A stretch of 64,000 nt of DNA from Thuidium tamariscinum (Eukaryota; Streptophyta; Bryopsida; Hypnales; Thuidiaceae). The stretch spans positions 8,447,501-8,511,500 of the forward strand of contig OX344749.2 of assembly GCA_947034885.2 (NCBI GenBank), in the 5' to 3' direction. Below are positions 1-13,200 of this stretch, in pieces. The translations under genes were made by a program, and so were the position numbers. The notes below the pieces were generated by a model that saw nothing but the letters and a program-made list of their open reading frames with translations, had not been told where the DNA came from and did not search any database. The first letter of the stretch is position 1. Every line of letters begins with the position of its first letter.

Positions 1-1442
1 TATTTCTTAAAAGAATTATTTTGAAAGAAGTTTATTTAGTTACTTGAGTTTCCCACCAAGTAAAAAATGACATATCATGCCATAACTTTTTAACCATGTT
101 CCTACAAGCATAAAAACAAACGTTATGATCATTTGGGCACAATAGTCAATTGATGATCATGGTCTAATGTGGACTCAACTCATTTAAGAACATTGGGTTT
201 CTGACGACTTCCATAATCGATCCATTCTACTAAACTTGAAATTCATACTCAATTGACTTACAATACTCTATTTCACAAGATTGATTGAATAATTTGGTGA
301 TATTGTGTGAAATTCAACATTATAATAGGAATGTAAATATAGGATTCAATTTTGAGCATATAGTTGCTTTATGTGCTCAAAAATACCACCTAAAGTTGAT
401 TTATTTTCTTTAAATTTCCCAAAAATGGAGATGATACACTGGTGTTTGTGATATGCAATTACATGTGTACTTATCTCTATATGTGCATGATATATCCATA
501 TATCCATATTTCTATATATGTATATCTTCAAATGACATTTCTATAGATATACATATTTACATATTTGTTGTGATGTGTGTATACCACATTTGTATATCCA
601 TCATAGATCCCAAATAATTTTTTTTTCAATGAGCAAATCCCAAATTTTGAAGGTAGAGGGGTGAGTGGTGATTTTGAAGGGATTGTAAATATTCCCTTTG
701 TCCCACTCATAACCTCCAAAAATCTTCTTCTTGAAGGATTAACCTACGTATTTTCTATCATAGTGCCACCAATACATGTATTTGAGAATGAATATCCTAT
801 CACTTAGAACTATACAAAATCTTGAGCTTAGGCATTACCATTTAAGCACTCCAACTCCATGTAGAAAATACAATATTTGAACACATTTTGTAAATGTTGC
901 CAACTCTATCATTTTAGATGATTTAAAAGGGGGTGGAAACAATGGGATTCTATATACATGTTGCCCAACCTAAGTATCAATAATATGAAAACCTAGCCTA
1001 CTTAATGATTAAAGTTTCATAGTGCTAAAGCAGTTATTAAATGCATCGGCAACACTACAATTTGAGAAAGCAATTAGTACAAGGAACCTCATACTGGCAA
1101 GGCCAAGCTAGAAATTATTGATATAGATTATTTAGAATGCATCAAATTCAAATGTTAATCAAATGTACCAATATAATAATAGAGTTGTATACAACATTTT
1201 TCAAATAATAGAATTATATTCTAGAAGGCAATAGAATTTACTATTACAATGATTCACAAACCTAAGTATATCTTTGTAAGTTTTGCATTCAAAAGAAATG
1301 ACTAGAAGACCAAAAGCTAGAAATTAAAGGAAAATTCACATACTAGGTTCATTAGGATATATTTAAATGATTATGCATTTGGATTCAATACTTCAATTAA
1401 TTGGCATTGTGAGGTTCATTTGTAAAAGGATCAATTGTTTTT
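1..1442. other. AT-rich intergenic DNA
   Basis: No gene is visible. Open frames here are short, of low complexity and lie in A/T runs, and none resembles a known protein. There are short runs of TATA-rich alternating sequence near 480-560. Confidence 0.6.
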
Positions 1443-2182
1443 TTAACCCTGTGAAAATCCGGGCAGCTGCACTTCACAAGGTCACATTTGTGTGAAAAAA
1501 AAATTCGAAATGGTGGTTATTCTTTGAATTCATACTTCAATGCAAGTTGGATACATTCTCAAAAAATTTCAAACCATTTGGAATTGTACAACATATAGGA
1601 AAAAATAAGTAAGTAGAAAGAAGTAAAAAATGAGCCAAAATACTATATTTGTGAACATTTTATTCATGGAATTAAAAATTTTCAATCCCAATGGTTAAAA
1701 TGTTGTAATAAACAATCTACACCTTTTGTTTTCATTTTTTTTCCAAAAATATGAAAAATTGAATTAAATGAAGAATTTCAAACTTTTTTTGTATTGTAGA
1801 GATTCTGTAACGAGCCGCAAACTACCCCAAACTCAAAATCTTCATAACTTTTGACTCATTGATTGGAATGGATTGATTCAAAGCTTTACTTTTAGATAAA
1901 AATCTAATAAAAAAATTTCAAATTTTTATTTTTAAAAAAAAGTAATTTTTGAAGAAGTTTTTTATCTGCCCAGGCTGCCCGCCTAGTAAAGGAAACAACA
2001 TATCCTGCCATAACTTTTTAACTGTGTAGTCAAAAATTATGAAAATTGTTGGACTTCAAAGCTACTCCTCGGGCACATGTTGTATCAAAATTTCAAAGAA
2101 AAAAAATGAAAACTCCATCTGTAGTGAGTTGCCCCAAAAATTTATGTTCTCAAAAAATGCAGTTTAGGACTTTAGGGGTTAA
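1443..2182. mobile_element. TTAA-flanked non-autonomous element (family B), internally deleted copy
   Basis: The block starts TTAACCC and ends TAGGGGTTAA, so TTAA flanks both ends. Its body is similar along its length to 24200-24932: both carry a GGCAGCTGCACTTCA stretch, later the phrase CTACTCCTCGGGCACATGTTGT, and a right end with GCAGTTT...TTAGGGGTTAA. The left 220 or so bases of the longer copy (23976-24932) are missing, so this looks like a deletion derivative that kept only the outermost left tip. There is no coding capacity. A TTAA target with CCC tips is what piggyBac, Kolobok or Sola3 elements leave; I cannot choose between them from the tips alone. Confidence 0.6.
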
Positions 2183-2942
2183 CCAATCAGAAAGCACAAA
2201 GGAACAATCCATCGTAACCACCCTACTCTAGCTACAAATTTGGTTGTGAACACATCACACCTCTATGAACACATGAGAGTACATATTTGTGAGCATATTT
2301 TGGTTTCATCAACTCTAAAGAACTTGTAATCTTGAATTTGGGCGAAGAAGGAAACTTCAAGGCATGGCTTTTTGTGCACTTGATACACATGAATATTTAG
2401 GAAGATGAAGGAAAGGAGAATCGAGAGCCCTTCAACCTTGACTATTTTGTAAATTAAGCCATAGTCTATTGCAATGCTATACTTCACAAGAAGCATCAAA
2501 CATGAAGATTAGGTTTATATTTGTAGGAGTTCAATAAACAGTCTTGAAATTAAAGTAAATAAATTGAAACATCAAAAGTTTATCTTACTACTATTAATAC
2601 TTGTTTGTATTGCTTATGGAGTTCAGACATACATTCAATGTGAACTAGAAAGAGAATGCAAAGAGGTATTACAAACCAAAGCATACCAAAACCTTGTCAA
2701 TACGGCACTATCAGTATGATCACAACGTTCCATCAAACCAAGCTGATTTGTTATTACTGAATGAAAGAGAACAGATTTCAGGAAGAAGTGACCTTTAAGA
2801 ATCAGGATTCAATTAGACAAACAAACAACAAGACAGTAATACATGCAAACCACAAATTACCTCTTGCTTGCGATTACATTGAAAATTTACGGGAGAAAAA
2901 TGAAACAAGTGAAGGTCCTACAATTCAATCAGTGACAGCAGT
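2183..2942. other. Intergenic DNA and probable 3' UTR of the AVT1-like gene
   Basis: No ORF of protein-like character is seen. The part next to 2943 lies downstream of the stop codon of the minus-strand transporter gene, so some of it should be its 3' UTR. I could not place a polyadenylation site with confidence. Confidence 0.45.
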
Positions 2943-5900
2943 CTACAAATATGGTCGGAAAAGACCTACCCTCTCAAGACCTAAGAAATTATCTATAATG
3001 GCTTTCACAGAATAGTAAGTGCCTCCAACTCCCACAAAAATACCAACACACAGCACGGCCCCAACAAACGAAGCCTCTCGCCAGGATAACTGACTTCGGT
3101 AAATCTTCAAGTAGCAGAGGCAAGGCAGGACGATAGACACTGTGGCACTGAGAAACGAACCAATGAAGGCCATGAGAAGACCGAAAAACGGAACCGCAAG
3201 CGCAACGACAACTGTGCTCGAGACAATGAGAGTCCTCAGGATTGTGCCCCAAAACCTCACGTCCTTGTTGGAGCCTGCCATTGAGGGCGGCAAAAACTCC
3301 TCCAGTGCCACAGCCACTGGCGTCAGCGTGATGGCATATTTCGCAAAAGGGTTGACGAGAGTCACCCAGATTGCAAAATGGGACGCAGGAATTTCCGGGG
3401 GCAAGTTCAGCGTGATTTGCGACTGCAGCTCGTCTCCAAACATCGAGTAGCCCATTACAGCAATGCCTCCATACATGATGGTACACAAGATGAAACAAAT
3501 GACCAGAACCTGCATTCAATTCCGGGTTAGCAACACCACAACTTTCTTCATTATGCTACGCCTCTCCCTTGAGATAGAGACAATGAATTCAGGACTGCGA
3601 ACATGTTAATATTGCAGAGCTGGATAAAAACAGATAAAAAGAAGCAAAGAAATGGAAAGTGATGTCTGCTTACGTGTGAAAACTGCGAGCGGTTGCGCAT
3701 GGAACCGTAAATGCTGGGGAAGACAGCATGCCCGCAGTAGCAAAATGAGTAAAGGCCCACGGCCACAGGAAGCCCGTCAAAGTGGACAAGGGAGCCTTGC
3801 TGATGAAACCCCACCCCATCGAAGAGCCCAATCCAGCCCACGGTCATCACAATTAAGAATGAGGCAACGACCCCCGTGGCGGAGACGTAAGACAAGATAC
3901 GGAGCTCCCGCAGCCACACAGTGGGCAACATGCAAATAGCAGACAGAATTACGAAGACTTCGTGGGGGTTTAAGGCAATGTGCCCAATTGTCAAGCCAGC
4001 GGACGGGAACAGATGGGCCAAATTGTCGCCAGAAAGGATCAAAAACTCGATGGCCACAGCGTAGAGTTCTAAATACAACAGAATGGATGTGGCCCACCGG
4101 CCCCAGTTCCCAAATGCGGCTTCCCCCACGTCCGGGTAACTGCGAATGTGAGCGGCTGAATCCAAACAGTGACGAAGCAGAATGGCTGTGCAGCAACAGA
4201 CCAAGGCAAAGGCCACAAGAAGCGTCAAGCCCAGCCATCCCCCCTTGGCTGCAGCATAAGGAGTTGATAGAATTCCAACACCTGCAAAGCAAACGTGGTT
4301 GGATCATAATCGCATCAGAGTCAATATTCAAAGACAGATGCAAGTTGGTGGAAACTCGATCCTTTCGGACCACTGTAGATTCAACAGGCCGTCAAAGCAA
4401 CAAGTTTGAAATAACAGACTCAAAGTTTGAACTCAAATATGTGCACTCATAATCATCACAACTACATTTGGACAAAAAGCGACACTAAAAACCTCACCTC
4501 TTTGTTGAGGCGGATCAGACAAATGTTACCTCAAATGCATCGTAAGGTGACATAAACACGATGGATTATTTAAACCCAAGTGAAAGACGTTATTCATGCA
4601 CTTTACTATGCATTACTTGGCCAACTTATGAATAAGTTATGAAATTTAAGGTTCTATCTGTAGATGTACCAAAAAATCAACACTAGACTCTCCTAAGCTC
4701 TCATGCTCTGATTGTTTACATCTTGTGTAATCGATCTCTAGGTTCTACTTTAAACCTCGGATATCTCAAATATTTTTATCATCCCGTGTACGGGCCATGA
4801 GCCATGGAAGCGTCATCTCTTCATGCTCATTTTCGTTACTAACAAGTGTTCACTAAGACTTTAACAAGTATACTACTGTACTTCCTGGTCAGCTACTAGT
4901 GTAAAGTTGATATTAGACTATCAGTACCTGGGCTAGTGAAAAAAAGACATCGAACAAAACGAGGTAAGACAAATAATACTATATTCTGTCACCAATGTCA
5001 ACGTGTAGAATTTCTTGAAATTCCAAGCTCGTTGCAATCTAAAGCGTCCATTAGTCATTTGCATTCAATAAGCAACATGCTAACATTCTAAAAATGTATG
5101 CCGCGCGGACATTGGTGAGGGGATTTCAATCGAGCAGACTCTAAATTTAAACGTCAATTTCTCTAATAGGCGGTATCCCACTACTTTGGCACTTTTCAGG
5201 CCGCCTGGCCTGAACCGTCAATCTATACCAGTGCTAGTTTTAGAGATTTGAGTAGATGTTTTGTCACAATTTTGATCGAATTTGACAATTTCAAGTCTAA
5301 ACTCAAGCCGGGCCCAAAGACAGATTGCAGTTCTAACTCCTCTTAAATACATGCTTACACAAATTCCACAGACTACTTCATCAATGAGGTCTATAACTGG
5401 CTATCCAAAGTACACATAACAAGCAGAAATTCGCCTTGAAGTGGTGGGATTCTAAAATAGACTCTAAATTCATGTCGGTTTCAAAAGAGGAAAGAGTTTT
5501 CTTGCAAGTATGCTTACATAAACTCCACAGACTAATCAACATTGTCTAAGCGTGGGTATCCAAAGTACACACAGACAACCACAAATTCGATACATTAATA
5601 TCGCTTGGAGAGACCGGAAAAAGCACTTCCAATCCTCTCCAATTTTGCAACAAAAGAAAGGCAAAACATGAATGCACACAAGGCGAAACGGTGACATTAC
5701 CTGCAAGAACGTTCATACCGTTGAACAAAGCTTGAAAGAAGGAGCTGCCCTGTTCGCTGCTCTCGCCCCCATCATCAGCGACATCTTCGCAGTGACGATG
5801 GTAGAATTTTCCCAGCAGAGGCTCCAGGTTCTCATTATACTCCTTTCCTGCCTCTGTGCAAGGGGACGCACCGGATTCTATTGCAGTATTCGCTTCAGCC

Positions 5901-6082
5901 TCCAATGCTCCTGCATCGTTTTCGCTTCGTTGTGACGTTGATCGTGAGTACAGGTCCATGGCTCGACCAATGCTTTGTGGCCACAGAGGGGAGCCCGTGA
6001 CGACAGGCGAAGCGCACACAGGTGCAGAGTCATCGTCACTCGGCAAATTCAAGTCCGAGAGGTCGTCGTGCGGGAGGCCCAT
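2943..6082 (-). CDS. AVT1-like: AVT1-like vacuolar amino acid transporter (AAAP family)
   Basis: Three coding exons join in frame: 6082-5701, 4281-3674 and 3509-2943, giving 518 residues. Introns are 1419 and 164 bp, with GT-AG borders (GTAATG...TTTGCAG and GTAAGC...AATGCAG). Residues 1 to about 112 are a hydrophilic, acidic, Ser-rich cytosolic tail. The transporter core starts near FFQALFNGMNVLAG and crosses the first splice junction into VGILSTPYAAAKGGW, the AAAP/AVT1 TM1 signature with its unwound glycine stretch. Later come SYPDVGEAAFG, FPSIYGSMRNRSQF and YGGIAVMGYSMFG, all family landmarks, and hydrophobic segments to the end (SVKAIIDNF). The length fits plant AVT1 proteins (about 520-550). 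Family members are proton-coupled amino acid carriers of the vacuolar membrane; substrate cannot be read here. The first ATG in the exon 1 frame is used. All frames are intact. The exact paralogue is uncertain. Confidence 0.93.
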
Positions 6083-7396
6083 GGCACCAGAGTCTTGGCA
6101 AACAACAACTCACATTCAAATGCTGGAGACGGTACCTGTCAGGCTCCAAGTTGAACTAAAACCCTAAACCCTGCGGACAAGAAGTTACGTTGATCTCAGG
6201 GTACTCCACTATTCTCGATTCTCCGACAATCTATTCCAACGCGCCGCCAGTCTTTGTGTTCCCGAATTTCTCAACCTAATAAGAATCGCCAACATGCGCG
6301 CAAGAGCACCGAGGATTTAAAGCTGGTGGACAGTTTCGTTGCCGCAGCATCATGGCGACAGCTTGAACTGGTCCCGAAAGGTAAAGCTGTAGCCCCTTAA
6401 GTAAACGAACTCTGCAGGAAGAGAACACAACACACCTTGATTTCAGATATGAGGAATCTACAGAACTACCTCAGAGGTCGGGAAATGTAATGCCTGCACT
6501 TGAAACTGTTCAAGTCGTGGCTAAGAGCGCTGGAGGTTTCCGGAGAAGACGACATCAAGCTCGACGGTTGCACTCTCACGGATGATAAAAAGCGACGCCC
6601 ATCAACTTCATCGTCTTCCTCTCCTATCTGTCTGTTACTACATCACCTTTTCCTCAGAGATGGCGGGGTTTAAGCAATTGGTAGACCTAATGCTCACGCG
6701 TATTGCCCCCTCCCGCAAGTCTCACTCTCTGCATGGCTGCAAATCAGCTTTTGGAAAGCTTTGTTGCAACTACCCAAACAAGCAGATAGCTCTTCACTGA
6801 AGCGGTGCCCGCAAATTGTCCCGACGCACCCTCTTCACAAGAATCTCCCAGAGGACGTATAAAATAAAACAAGGCAACCCAGCTTCCCTTCAACAACAAC
6901 ACGCACACCCAACAAAAACATATGCAAGAAACTCCTACCCTGCTCTAAAACTGAGAAATACAAACACCTTCTACAGATACAATAAACCAAAACATCAGGT
7001 GTGCAAGAAATCCTGCAGCTCACAAAAGAATGGTTGCAACGTATATATGGTGTACCAGAGATTGCATCAGTTGCTGTAGATTTTTTGGACGTTGTACTCC
7101 AAGCAGTGGACTGGTTTTCCAGAGGATTAACAAGAGGTCAATGGCGGCGGAGGATTTCAGAGCACTTTTGGTTTCTACAGTACAGTGCGGAGTGCGGACG
7201 CAGCTTGAGAGAGAATTTTGGCGTGGGGAATGTCATACTTACTACGGCCTTTGAGCTTTCCGAAGAGGCCTACGCTCCATCAGTCCAGTTCAGCTGAGTT
7301 TAGTAGGTTTTGGTCTTTTGATCTCTTTGTCCACGTGTTATCTTCTCCCACACCACAGCAAATTTTTTACCCTGTCTGAAAGATAATGAAACGAGT
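6083..7396. other. Upstream region of the AVT1-like gene, no supported gene
   Basis: This stretch has more balanced base composition than its surroundings and should hold the 5' UTR and promoter of the minus-strand transporter. Several ORFs of 60-100 codons overlap in different frames, some opening on GTG, and none has recognisable motifs. A plus-strand TATAAAAT at about 6858 resembles a TATA box but leads to no convincing gene. Confidence 0.45.
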
Positions 7397-7625
7397 TTAA
7401 CCCTGAAGCGTCTCAATCCTTTTTTGAATTTTTGCACATTTTTGCTTAAAGCTTTGTACAGATATATCATTTACCAAAATTTTATGAATTTGGTCATTAA
7501 AGAAGGTTGTATTTTCTAGATTCAAGTGTTACATTTGATAAATGAGAAGTTAATTGGATGAAATAGGGCCTTGAAGCCCTCTATTCATCATCCAAAATAT
7601 GGACGTCGGAGCGCTTTAGGGTTAA
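7397..7625. mobile_element. Short TTAA-flanked MITE (family B)
   Basis: The left end TTAACCCTGAAGCGTCTC and the reverse complement of the right end, TTAACCCTAAAGCGCTCC, match at most positions, with TTAA as the duplicated target. The element is 229 bp and non-coding. Its tips resemble those of the other TTAA-flanked elements in the window, but its body is unrelated to theirs. Confidence 0.75.
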
Positions 7626-8131
7626 ACTACTCTGAAATATTATTTTTCTATTTATGTTTCATAGTTTACTATGATAATAAAAAATTTGGTGACCCCTAAC
7701 CCTCATCTAGGTGGATTTGGTAAATACAGTAAGAAAATCTCCAAGTTTCTTTTACTCTTGTTACAAAGTGCGAATTGATGTGATAGATTGCCAAAAACTA
7801 ATACAATATCCCACACTTTTCTTTCACTTATTTGGTTGTGTTTGATTAATTTTGGACTCATGAGATGTGAAATATTGATTTCCATCCTATTTTGATCTTC
7901 AAAATTAATATTTGGGCCTCCAAGCACCTATGCAAACCAAATTGCCTTTCATCATGATGTTAAAATAAACATGAATTTAGAATATGGATGATATGCTCTA
8001 TACCAACCTTTTAGGAATGATTTCAAATTTTTCACTCTAGGCTAGACATTTCTTAAAGATGGCAATTGTTAACTAGTCCACTACGTTAAATTAGTTGGTA
8101 CATTCACCAAACAAACTCTTTGTTCATGATG
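7626..8131. other. AT-rich intergenic DNA
   Basis: No gene, terminal repeat or tandem repeat was recognised. Confidence 0.5.
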
Positions 8132-8620
8132 GGGTTATTGCAAGGAACATTGTGCAAAAGTCGTAGTGTATTAATCGATACTCTCTTTTGGGGGGGAAGT
8201 ATTCTAAAATTAGAAAAAACAATTTTAAAAAAAATTATAAAATGTGTTTCATGTATACACCTTTAAGAAGAAGGTATCCGAAAGAGGAAAAGCATAGAAA
8301 AAATCTTTTAGTAGGAAAACTAGAAAAGTGCAAAATCTCATGAAAATTGGTACTTTCACATTTTAATTGTAAAAAATAGGAAAATCAATTTTAAGAAAAA
8401 ACTAAAAAATGACCATTTGAAAGGAGTTGATATTGTTGAGATTTCACCAAAAGAATGATCTTAGAACCATCTTCAATGTTCAAAAATTATGTGCAATGGG
8501 AGTTCTATTTGTACTCATGTAGAGAATATAAAATAACATATTTTCATATTTCATTTGAAAGTTATATGTTATACACCTATGTAAATAGACCATGAAATTT
8601 TTGTCTACAAATCATTAAAT
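8132..8620. mobile_element. Partial copy of family A element
   Basis: It starts GGGTTATTGCAAGGAACA, a diverged form of the family A tip, and continues with body sequence (TATACACCTTTAAGAAGAAGG, then a GAAAAGTGC...CTCATGAAAAT stretch) that matches the other copies, for example 10426-11173 read in reverse. No right-hand inverted tip is found, and similarity fades near 8620. It looks truncated. Confidence 0.55.
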
Positions 8621-10425
8621 TTGGGCAGTCATAACGTAGTGAGAATTGTAAAGCTCTACACCTTGTGATAGCTCAACAAAAATGATTTTTTAAATATAAA
8701 ATGTTTTTTTTTAATTTTTGAAAAAGAAGGGATCTATTTACCATAAAGTCAGACACGTTCAATAAAAATTTCATGCTCATTGGACTTGTGCTTCGAAAGT
8801 TACAGTGGACAACAGAAAAGTAAGTAAACCCACATTGTGTCAGGAAACTAGGACCGGTGTTCAGTCTTTGCAATGACTCGATGATCTCAGGCGAACATCA
8901 ATTTTCTTCATCATTCTTCAACTGCGAACAAGGCACAATCGCATTGCCGCCAATTGCAATGCGAAGAGTATTTTGTCCCGCAAGCCAGTCCAGTCTTGGC
9001 AGCAATTTCTGAAACCTCAACGTAACTACGAAACAATGAAAGAGTGAAACGCCATCATTCGTAAGATACTGATCGATCCGGGCTTTGCTCTGATCTTGGC
9101 CGGCATCGAACCGAACCGAGCGAATTCTCAAGTCCCTGAATGCCATCATCTTTGAATGCAATGCAACTGTTTGTTTGTGTAATGAGGCTGCAGCTAGTTC
9201 CGTGCTCCAGTAGCAGACTTGAAGAAAACATGTGCAACTTCGGAGTGACGTAAGTGAGCTTCGTTGTCGTGAGCCGGTGACAATCCATTGCCATTGCTTC
9301 GAGTCTGACCAACTGAGCTGCTTGCGGTTATCCGAAATGGTTGGCTGGCTCGGAGCTTTCAGTTTTCCACTGGAAAAAGCAAGTGCTTCGATCGGGGCGG
9401 GCCTGCCCTACAAACCGGGGTTCTTCACATGCCGGCTGAGTCAGAAGTGAGTCACAGTCCACCATGGCTGCTGGAGTGCTGGGCTGTTCAGTAGCAGCCC
9501 AGGGAAGCAGGGACGGACCCTCCCCGGCAACACTCATCTCCGATTCTGCTCTCCCGGGGCCACACGATGCCGGTCTAGAAGGGAGACAAGCCTATTATTT
9601 ACCACCCTGATTCGGAATTGGAATATCTGGGGCCAAACTCCAAGAGGGGCATAACATTCAGTAGCCCATGGAAGGACTGCCTTCCCCTTGGTGAAGTCCC
9701 CATCACCTAATTTCATCTGACATTTCTTGGAGTTGCAACTTTAGTTACTGAATGGTGTGGAATACCATTGGTGCTGAATGAATGGAATGGTGTGGGATAT
9801 TCTACACCATTTCATCCGCTGGGAGGCAGTGTAATAGGCTGCTATAGAATGTAATGGGCACAGCTTCATCAGAGGTGTGTGCTTGTTTCATGAATCAAAT
9901 CCAAGTGGAATTATAATTTTGTGATTGAAATTGCAATTTAGTTCATGTGTATTTCTGAAGTGGTTTGCCCTTAAATTACAAAATTGCTCACAGAGTGGAG
10001 TCACGAATGCCTTATGAAATAATTTCTAACTGCCATTCTGTGTATACAATGGTATATATGTGTTCACCATTAAATAATTGACACATTATCATTGTTGTCA
10101 TTACGATGCAATAATTTTGTCAAAAAAAATGAATGCATTTGGATGAGTTTTGGGATAGAATCGGGGTGAGATGGAGGAAGATGGAATTTGGCAACTTATA
10201 GACATGGAATGGTGTATGGTAGCCAACTCATTTTTTTAATCATATATACACCCATTTTGGTAGTGTAGGGTGCTCTCTTTTTGTACATTTAGAGATGAAT
10301 AGTGATCGATTATGGTGTAGTTTCTTGTGCTCTTGAGGTCCATTTTGATTGTCTACAAGTCTCTCAATATTGCAACTAGCCTTTGTTTGATTTTTTTTTC
10401 AACCTTTGTTTGGAAATAAAGAGAC
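8621..10425. other. Intergenic DNA with a GC-richer island at about 8870-9720
   Basis: The island stands out from the AT-rich surroundings and contains ORFs of 60-87 codons on both strands, but none resembles a known protein and no splice-linked series could be built. From 9730 to 9840 there are repeated and inverted pieces of GAATGGTGTGG, possibly the end of a decayed element. The remainder is AT-rich. Confidence 0.45.
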
Positions 10426-11173
10426 AGGTGATTGCAAGAGAGGGCTATACTATTTGGCGTCGCTGAATTGAAGTGACTTTGTGCCATTGGTTATAACTTT
10501 TGGGGCATTAATCCAATTTTATTACTTGAAATTTTTATTGAATATGACCAACTTAATAGTAATAAGATTCCTTATTTTTCAAAAATTTCCAAAAAATATT
10601 TTCTATTCAAATTTAAATTTAGCTAATTTGTCACACTTTACGATTTAGGGGTTTTTAGTACTATGGAGTATCCAAAATTAGTGATGTAGACTTGAAATTT
10701 ATGTGGTCTATTTTCACACTAGAGATTCATGTTTCCACCAAAAAGAATTTTAAAAAACATTATTTTATATCCTCTACATTCATGCAAATAGGGACCTCTT
10801 GCACATGCAATTCTGAATATTGAAAATGGTTTCAAAATCATTCTTTTGTGAAATCTCATCACCACCAATCCTTCCCAAATCGCCAATTTTTACTTTTTTC
10901 TTAAATGTCTTTTCCTATTTTTTACAAATTATTACAAATTAAATTGTAAAAGTGCTCACTTTTTCATGAGATTTTGCACTTGTCTAATTCACCTACTTAG
11001 AAAATTTTCCTACACTTTTCCTTCATAGGGTACCTTCTTCTTCAAGAAATATACATTGAACATATTTTTTATTTTTTCTTAAAATTGTTTTTCTATTTTT
11101 AAAGTACTCCCCAAAAAAACAAGTACTATTCCAAAACGAGACAAAAAACGGGAGGCCTTTCTTGCAATCACCC
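10426..11173. mobile_element. Family A element, diverged copy
   Basis: The left end AGGTGATTGCAAGAG and the right end TTCTTGCAATCACCC are inverted copies of the family A tip. The body shares the family's CCATAACTTTT-like left part and the GTACTCC...TTTAAAG right part. The 4-bp flanks (AGAC left, GAAC right) do not match well, consistent with an old insertion. Non-coding. Confidence 0.7.
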
Positions 11174-11245
11174 GAACCTATATATATATGACCAATATAG
11201 GTTGAACAAAATCTTTAGCTTGGAAATTCATGGTAATTATACTTA

Positions 11246-11870
11246 GGATGATTGTAACTTTGCAAAGAAGACTAGTACTGTTTTGCATCACACTTGGAAC
11301 AATAGAGTTGTCATCTTCTATAACTAAAGTTAGAAGTATGAATCCAATTAGCTTGGAATTTTTATTGGAGGTGTCTAACTTGATAATGATTAGATTTTTA
11401 TTTTTGATAAATTTTCAAATGTCATTTTATATTTTAATTTTAATTTAGCTAATTTATCACACTTTGCAATTTTTGGGTTTTTTAGTATTGGGGAGTATCC
11501 AAAATTAATGATTTAAAGCTAAAATTTTTGTGGTCTATTTCTACAATAGGATGGCATGCACCTACCAAAGGAAATTTAAAAAAAAAAATTTATATCGTCT
11601 ATATGTGTACTAACAAGGCTCCCTTGCGTATATAGTTGTGAACATTTAAGATAGCTTTTAGATCATTCTTTTGGCAAAATCCCTTCATCATGAAGTTCTT
11701 CCAAATTTTCAATTTTTAGTTTCTTTGAAAAAAAATTCCTATTTTTTACAAATTAAAACATCAAAGGACCTATTTTCATGAAATTTTGTACTTTTCTAAT
11801 TTTCCTACTTAGAGATTTTTTCTATGCTTTTCCTTCTTACAATACCTTCTTTTTAGAGGTGTATGCATTA
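11246..11870. mobile_element. Truncated family A copy next to 10426-11173
   Basis: The stretch repeats the order of blocks seen in 10426-11100 (GATTGTAACTTTGCA-like start, AGCTAATTTATCACACTTTGC, TTTTAGTATTGGGGAGTATCCAAAAT, then CTTACAATACCTTC). It has no right tip; similarity stops near 11870, where sequence related to the element at 18435-19364 begins. The two copies lie in direct orientation. Confidence 0.55.
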
Positions 11871-11879
11871 AAGTAAAGA

Positions 11880-13200
11880 GCCTTTGATTCATTCCATTTG
11901 GATTAGTGATGTGAAAGTTATGAACAATCTTGCTTTTGGATCAATCTTAGCATCTTTTGGAAAATAAACTTAGCAAGTTCATTTTTTGAATGAAAATTTC
12001 ACAACTTTTCAAATTTTTTTTGATGAGGTTCAATTTTCTTGCTTTAACAATCTCAATGTTCGACTTATTGTTTGGGTGATTGCAAGAAACACCTGTCTTA
12101 TTTGTTGCGTTTGGCCGATTTTTTCGGGAGTACTTTTAAATTAGAAAATTAATTTTAAAAATTGAAAAATATGAATAATGTATATACTTCTAAGATGAAG
12201 GTTTTCACTAAAGTAAATGGATAGAGAAATTCTCTAAATAGGAGAACTTGAAAAGTGCCAAACCTCAAAAAAATACATATCTTCATGTTTTAATTAGGGA
12301 AAAATAGTAAAAATAGATATTTTCAAAAAATAAAAAGTGGCCATTTGGAACAACTTTATGGAGATGGTCATTCACCAAAAAACCCACCAAAATAACATTT
12401 TATGTGTTTCAAAATACAAGCAGAAGGGAGCTCACTTTGTAGACCTCCACACCACATAAAATTAACTATTTTTAAAAATCTTCCCTGGAGAGCTAGAAAT
12501 CTACTAGAAGACCATCTCGTCCAAATTTCATGTTAAAATCAATAAAAAAAGGTTTTCCCCAGTACTAGAAACCCCTAAACTACCAAGTATGACATCCAAT
12601 CGGGTCCATTTTTGGATAGTAAACTATTTTTGAAAATAATGAAAAAATTATGGAAGGTTTATAATAGTTATGAGTACCTTTCCTACAAATCTTGAGTCAA
12701 TCAGAGCTAAAATACAAAAGTTATGGCCAAAAAACCGATCAGCATGCAACATGTGACACAAAATATGACAAGTGTTTCTTGCAATCACCCATTTTTGAAT
12801 TCCATCTTAGAGCTATTAACAATTTAATTTTCTTTGAATCCTAGGCCTACTTCTACATAACATTTTTTTAAGGAATGAAAATGAAGTGGGTTTTTTTGAC
12901 TTGGCTTTCGACAACTTCCAATTCAATTCTTGAAAACAAAATTTTTTTACTTCAAAGTTCATAGTGCAACTAATTTCCATAAATGGCAGTCAAAGTCATT
13001 TGAAATTATAGGCAAGTGTTCAAAATAAATTTATTTTTCAACTTTAAATGCTAAATATCTTCCAATATCTACAATCAAAGTTCATGAAAATTTTATAATA
13101 TAATTTCAAATAAGTAAAGTGAAAGATCCTACAATTGGTCCAAATATAAAGAATTGTTTCTTCAATGAATGGAGTAGAAATGGCAGTTTAGAGTGACCAT
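11880..13200. mobile_element. Fragment related to the TTAA element at 18435-19364, split by a family A insertion
   Basis: Bases 11880-12073 match about 18720-18895 (GTTAYGAACAATCTTG, then TTCATTTTTTGAATG). Bases 12791-13200 match about 18900-19320 (CTTCTACWTAACRWTTTTTTAA, later TTCATGAAA). The break falls exactly where the family A element 12074-12790 is inserted. Neither TTAA end is preserved here, so this is a fragment. Non-coding. Confidence 0.6.
12074..12790. mobile_element. Family A element inside a TTAA-element fragment
   Basis: The ends are GGGTGATTGCAAGAAACACC and the inverted GTTTCTTGCAATCACCC. Flanking 4-mers are GTTT and ATTT. The uninterrupted relative at about 18925 reads GGTTTTTCAATTAC, which fits a single GTTT target duplicated on insertion with one later change. 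The element is 717 bp and non-coding. Confidence 0.8.

Noticed and set aside
2989-3519. Long second minus-strand ORF (176 codons) over the transporter exon
   Set aside because: It overlaps the frame carrying the AVT1 motifs and has Cys/His-rich composition typical of an out-of-frame reading.
7001-7297. Plus-strand ORF downstream of a TATA-like site at 6858
   Set aside because: It opens on GTG rather than ATG, has no motif and overlaps other ORFs of equal quality.
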